From: JBOFFC01 sp051648405
GTDB lineage: Bacteria; Planctomycetota; Planctomycetia; Pirellulales; Lacipirellulaceae
DNA: 41,230 bases
Reading direction: 5' to 3'
Assembly (NCBI GenBank): GCA_051648405.1
Contig: JBOFFC010000014.1
Coordinates: forward strand, 1 to 41,230
This document shows, one piece after another, positions 41,013 through 41,230 of the stretch. Under the pieces are notes generated by a model. The model was given only the letters and a program-made list of their open reading frames with translations, was not told the origin of the DNA and did not search any database. The translations under genes and the position numbers were made by a program. Position 1 is the first letter of the stretch, and the number at the start of each line of letters is the position of its first letter.

Positions 41013-41230
41013 CTAAATGAGTGTGTCGCAGTAGTTGCAGTGGAGGAAGAACCCGAGGCAGTCTTGTGGTGTGATCCGAGAGAGGGCCTGACCGACGCAG
41101 TGGATCAGTCGTCGGAAGGTGGGTGGCGAGTGGCGCCGGAGCCAGGCCTTGACCTTCGACCAGGCCATCTCGATGGGGTTCAGGTCGGGCGAGTAGGGGG
41201 GCTGGTACCAGAGCTCGGCGCCGGCGGCCT
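41013..41230 (-). mobile_element. IS630-family transposase, C-terminal part (cut by window edge)
   Basis: The minus strand reads, without a start codon in the window, AAGAELWYQPPYSPDLNPIE, then MAWSKVKAWLRR, and ends CNYCDTLI-stop at 41013. The PPYSPDLNPIE-x-x-W-S-x-x-K block is the conserved final motif of IS630/Tc1-mariner DDE transposases, with the last catalytic acidic residue in NPIE. 72 codons are visible; the rest lies beyond 41230. The element's end must lie between this stop and the debris; a TA at 40973-40974 is a possible insertion point because IS630 elements target TA, but the terminal repeats cannot be matched without the other end. Confidence 0.9.

Noticed and set aside
1..41230. 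CRISPR array, tRNA, rRNA or riboswitch
   Set aside because: No regularly spaced repeats, no cloverleaf-like sequence and no conserved rRNA or riboswitch core was seen on reading.

Overview
The window is GC-rich DNA from a planctomycete. The marker families are two DUF1559 type-II pseudopilin-like proteins, a DUF1501 protein, a protein with planctomycete cytochrome C, DUF1549 and DUF1553 domains, PEP-CTERM tails, dockerin type I repeats, a LEPR-like N-terminus and a FecR-domain membrane protein next to a small sigma factor. The combination points to order Pirellulales; family Lacipirellulaceae is a guess from style, not a proof. Most ORFs on the non-coding strand are high-GC shadows.

Layout. 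(1) 20-1622, minus strand: a TTG-started lipoprotein, then a DUF1559 protein. (2) 1780-5374, minus: a secreted metallophosphoesterase-LamG-dockerin-PEP-CTERM protein and a TPR-sulfotransferase, 10 bp apart. (3) 5375-6025: mostly non-coding, with a decayed PIN-toxin-like fragment. (4) 6026-9388, plus: a large secreted beta-helix/DNRLRE/dockerin protein, converging on region 5 through hairpins. (5) 28464 down to 9452, minus: a tight seven-gene, 19-kb cluster of PSD1/cytochrome C protein, DUF1501 protein, 1616-residue double CehA/McbA metallohydrolase, small secreted protein, putative glycoside hydrolase and two GH78 alpha-L-rhamnosidase-type enzymes. Three junctions are stop/start overlaps or gaps of 10 bp or less. 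(6) 28843-31312, plus, divergent: a small sigma factor and a membrane FecR protein whose outer part is two C-type-lectin-like domains. (7) 31453-33757, plus: two related PEP-CTERM proteins, each followed by a strong hairpin. (8) 33868-40252, plus: DUF1559 protein, lipoprotein, secreted nitrilase-superfamily protein, Tat-exported SGNH-like protein and a third CehA/McbA protein, probably one operon. (9) 40253-41230: gene debris and the 3' end of an IS630-family transposase running off the window.

How it may work (inference). The minus-strand cluster looks like an envelope-located locus for breaking down a rhamnose-containing polysaccharide, without visible sulfatases or transporters. The divergent sigma factor and lectin-type FecR protein could be its sensor and switch. 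Four otherwise unrelated proteins (beta-helix protein, PSD1 protein, double CehA protein, GH101/129-like protein) appear to share an inserted beta-rich domain of about 120-135 residues; this is the strongest sign that they act on one substrate or structure.
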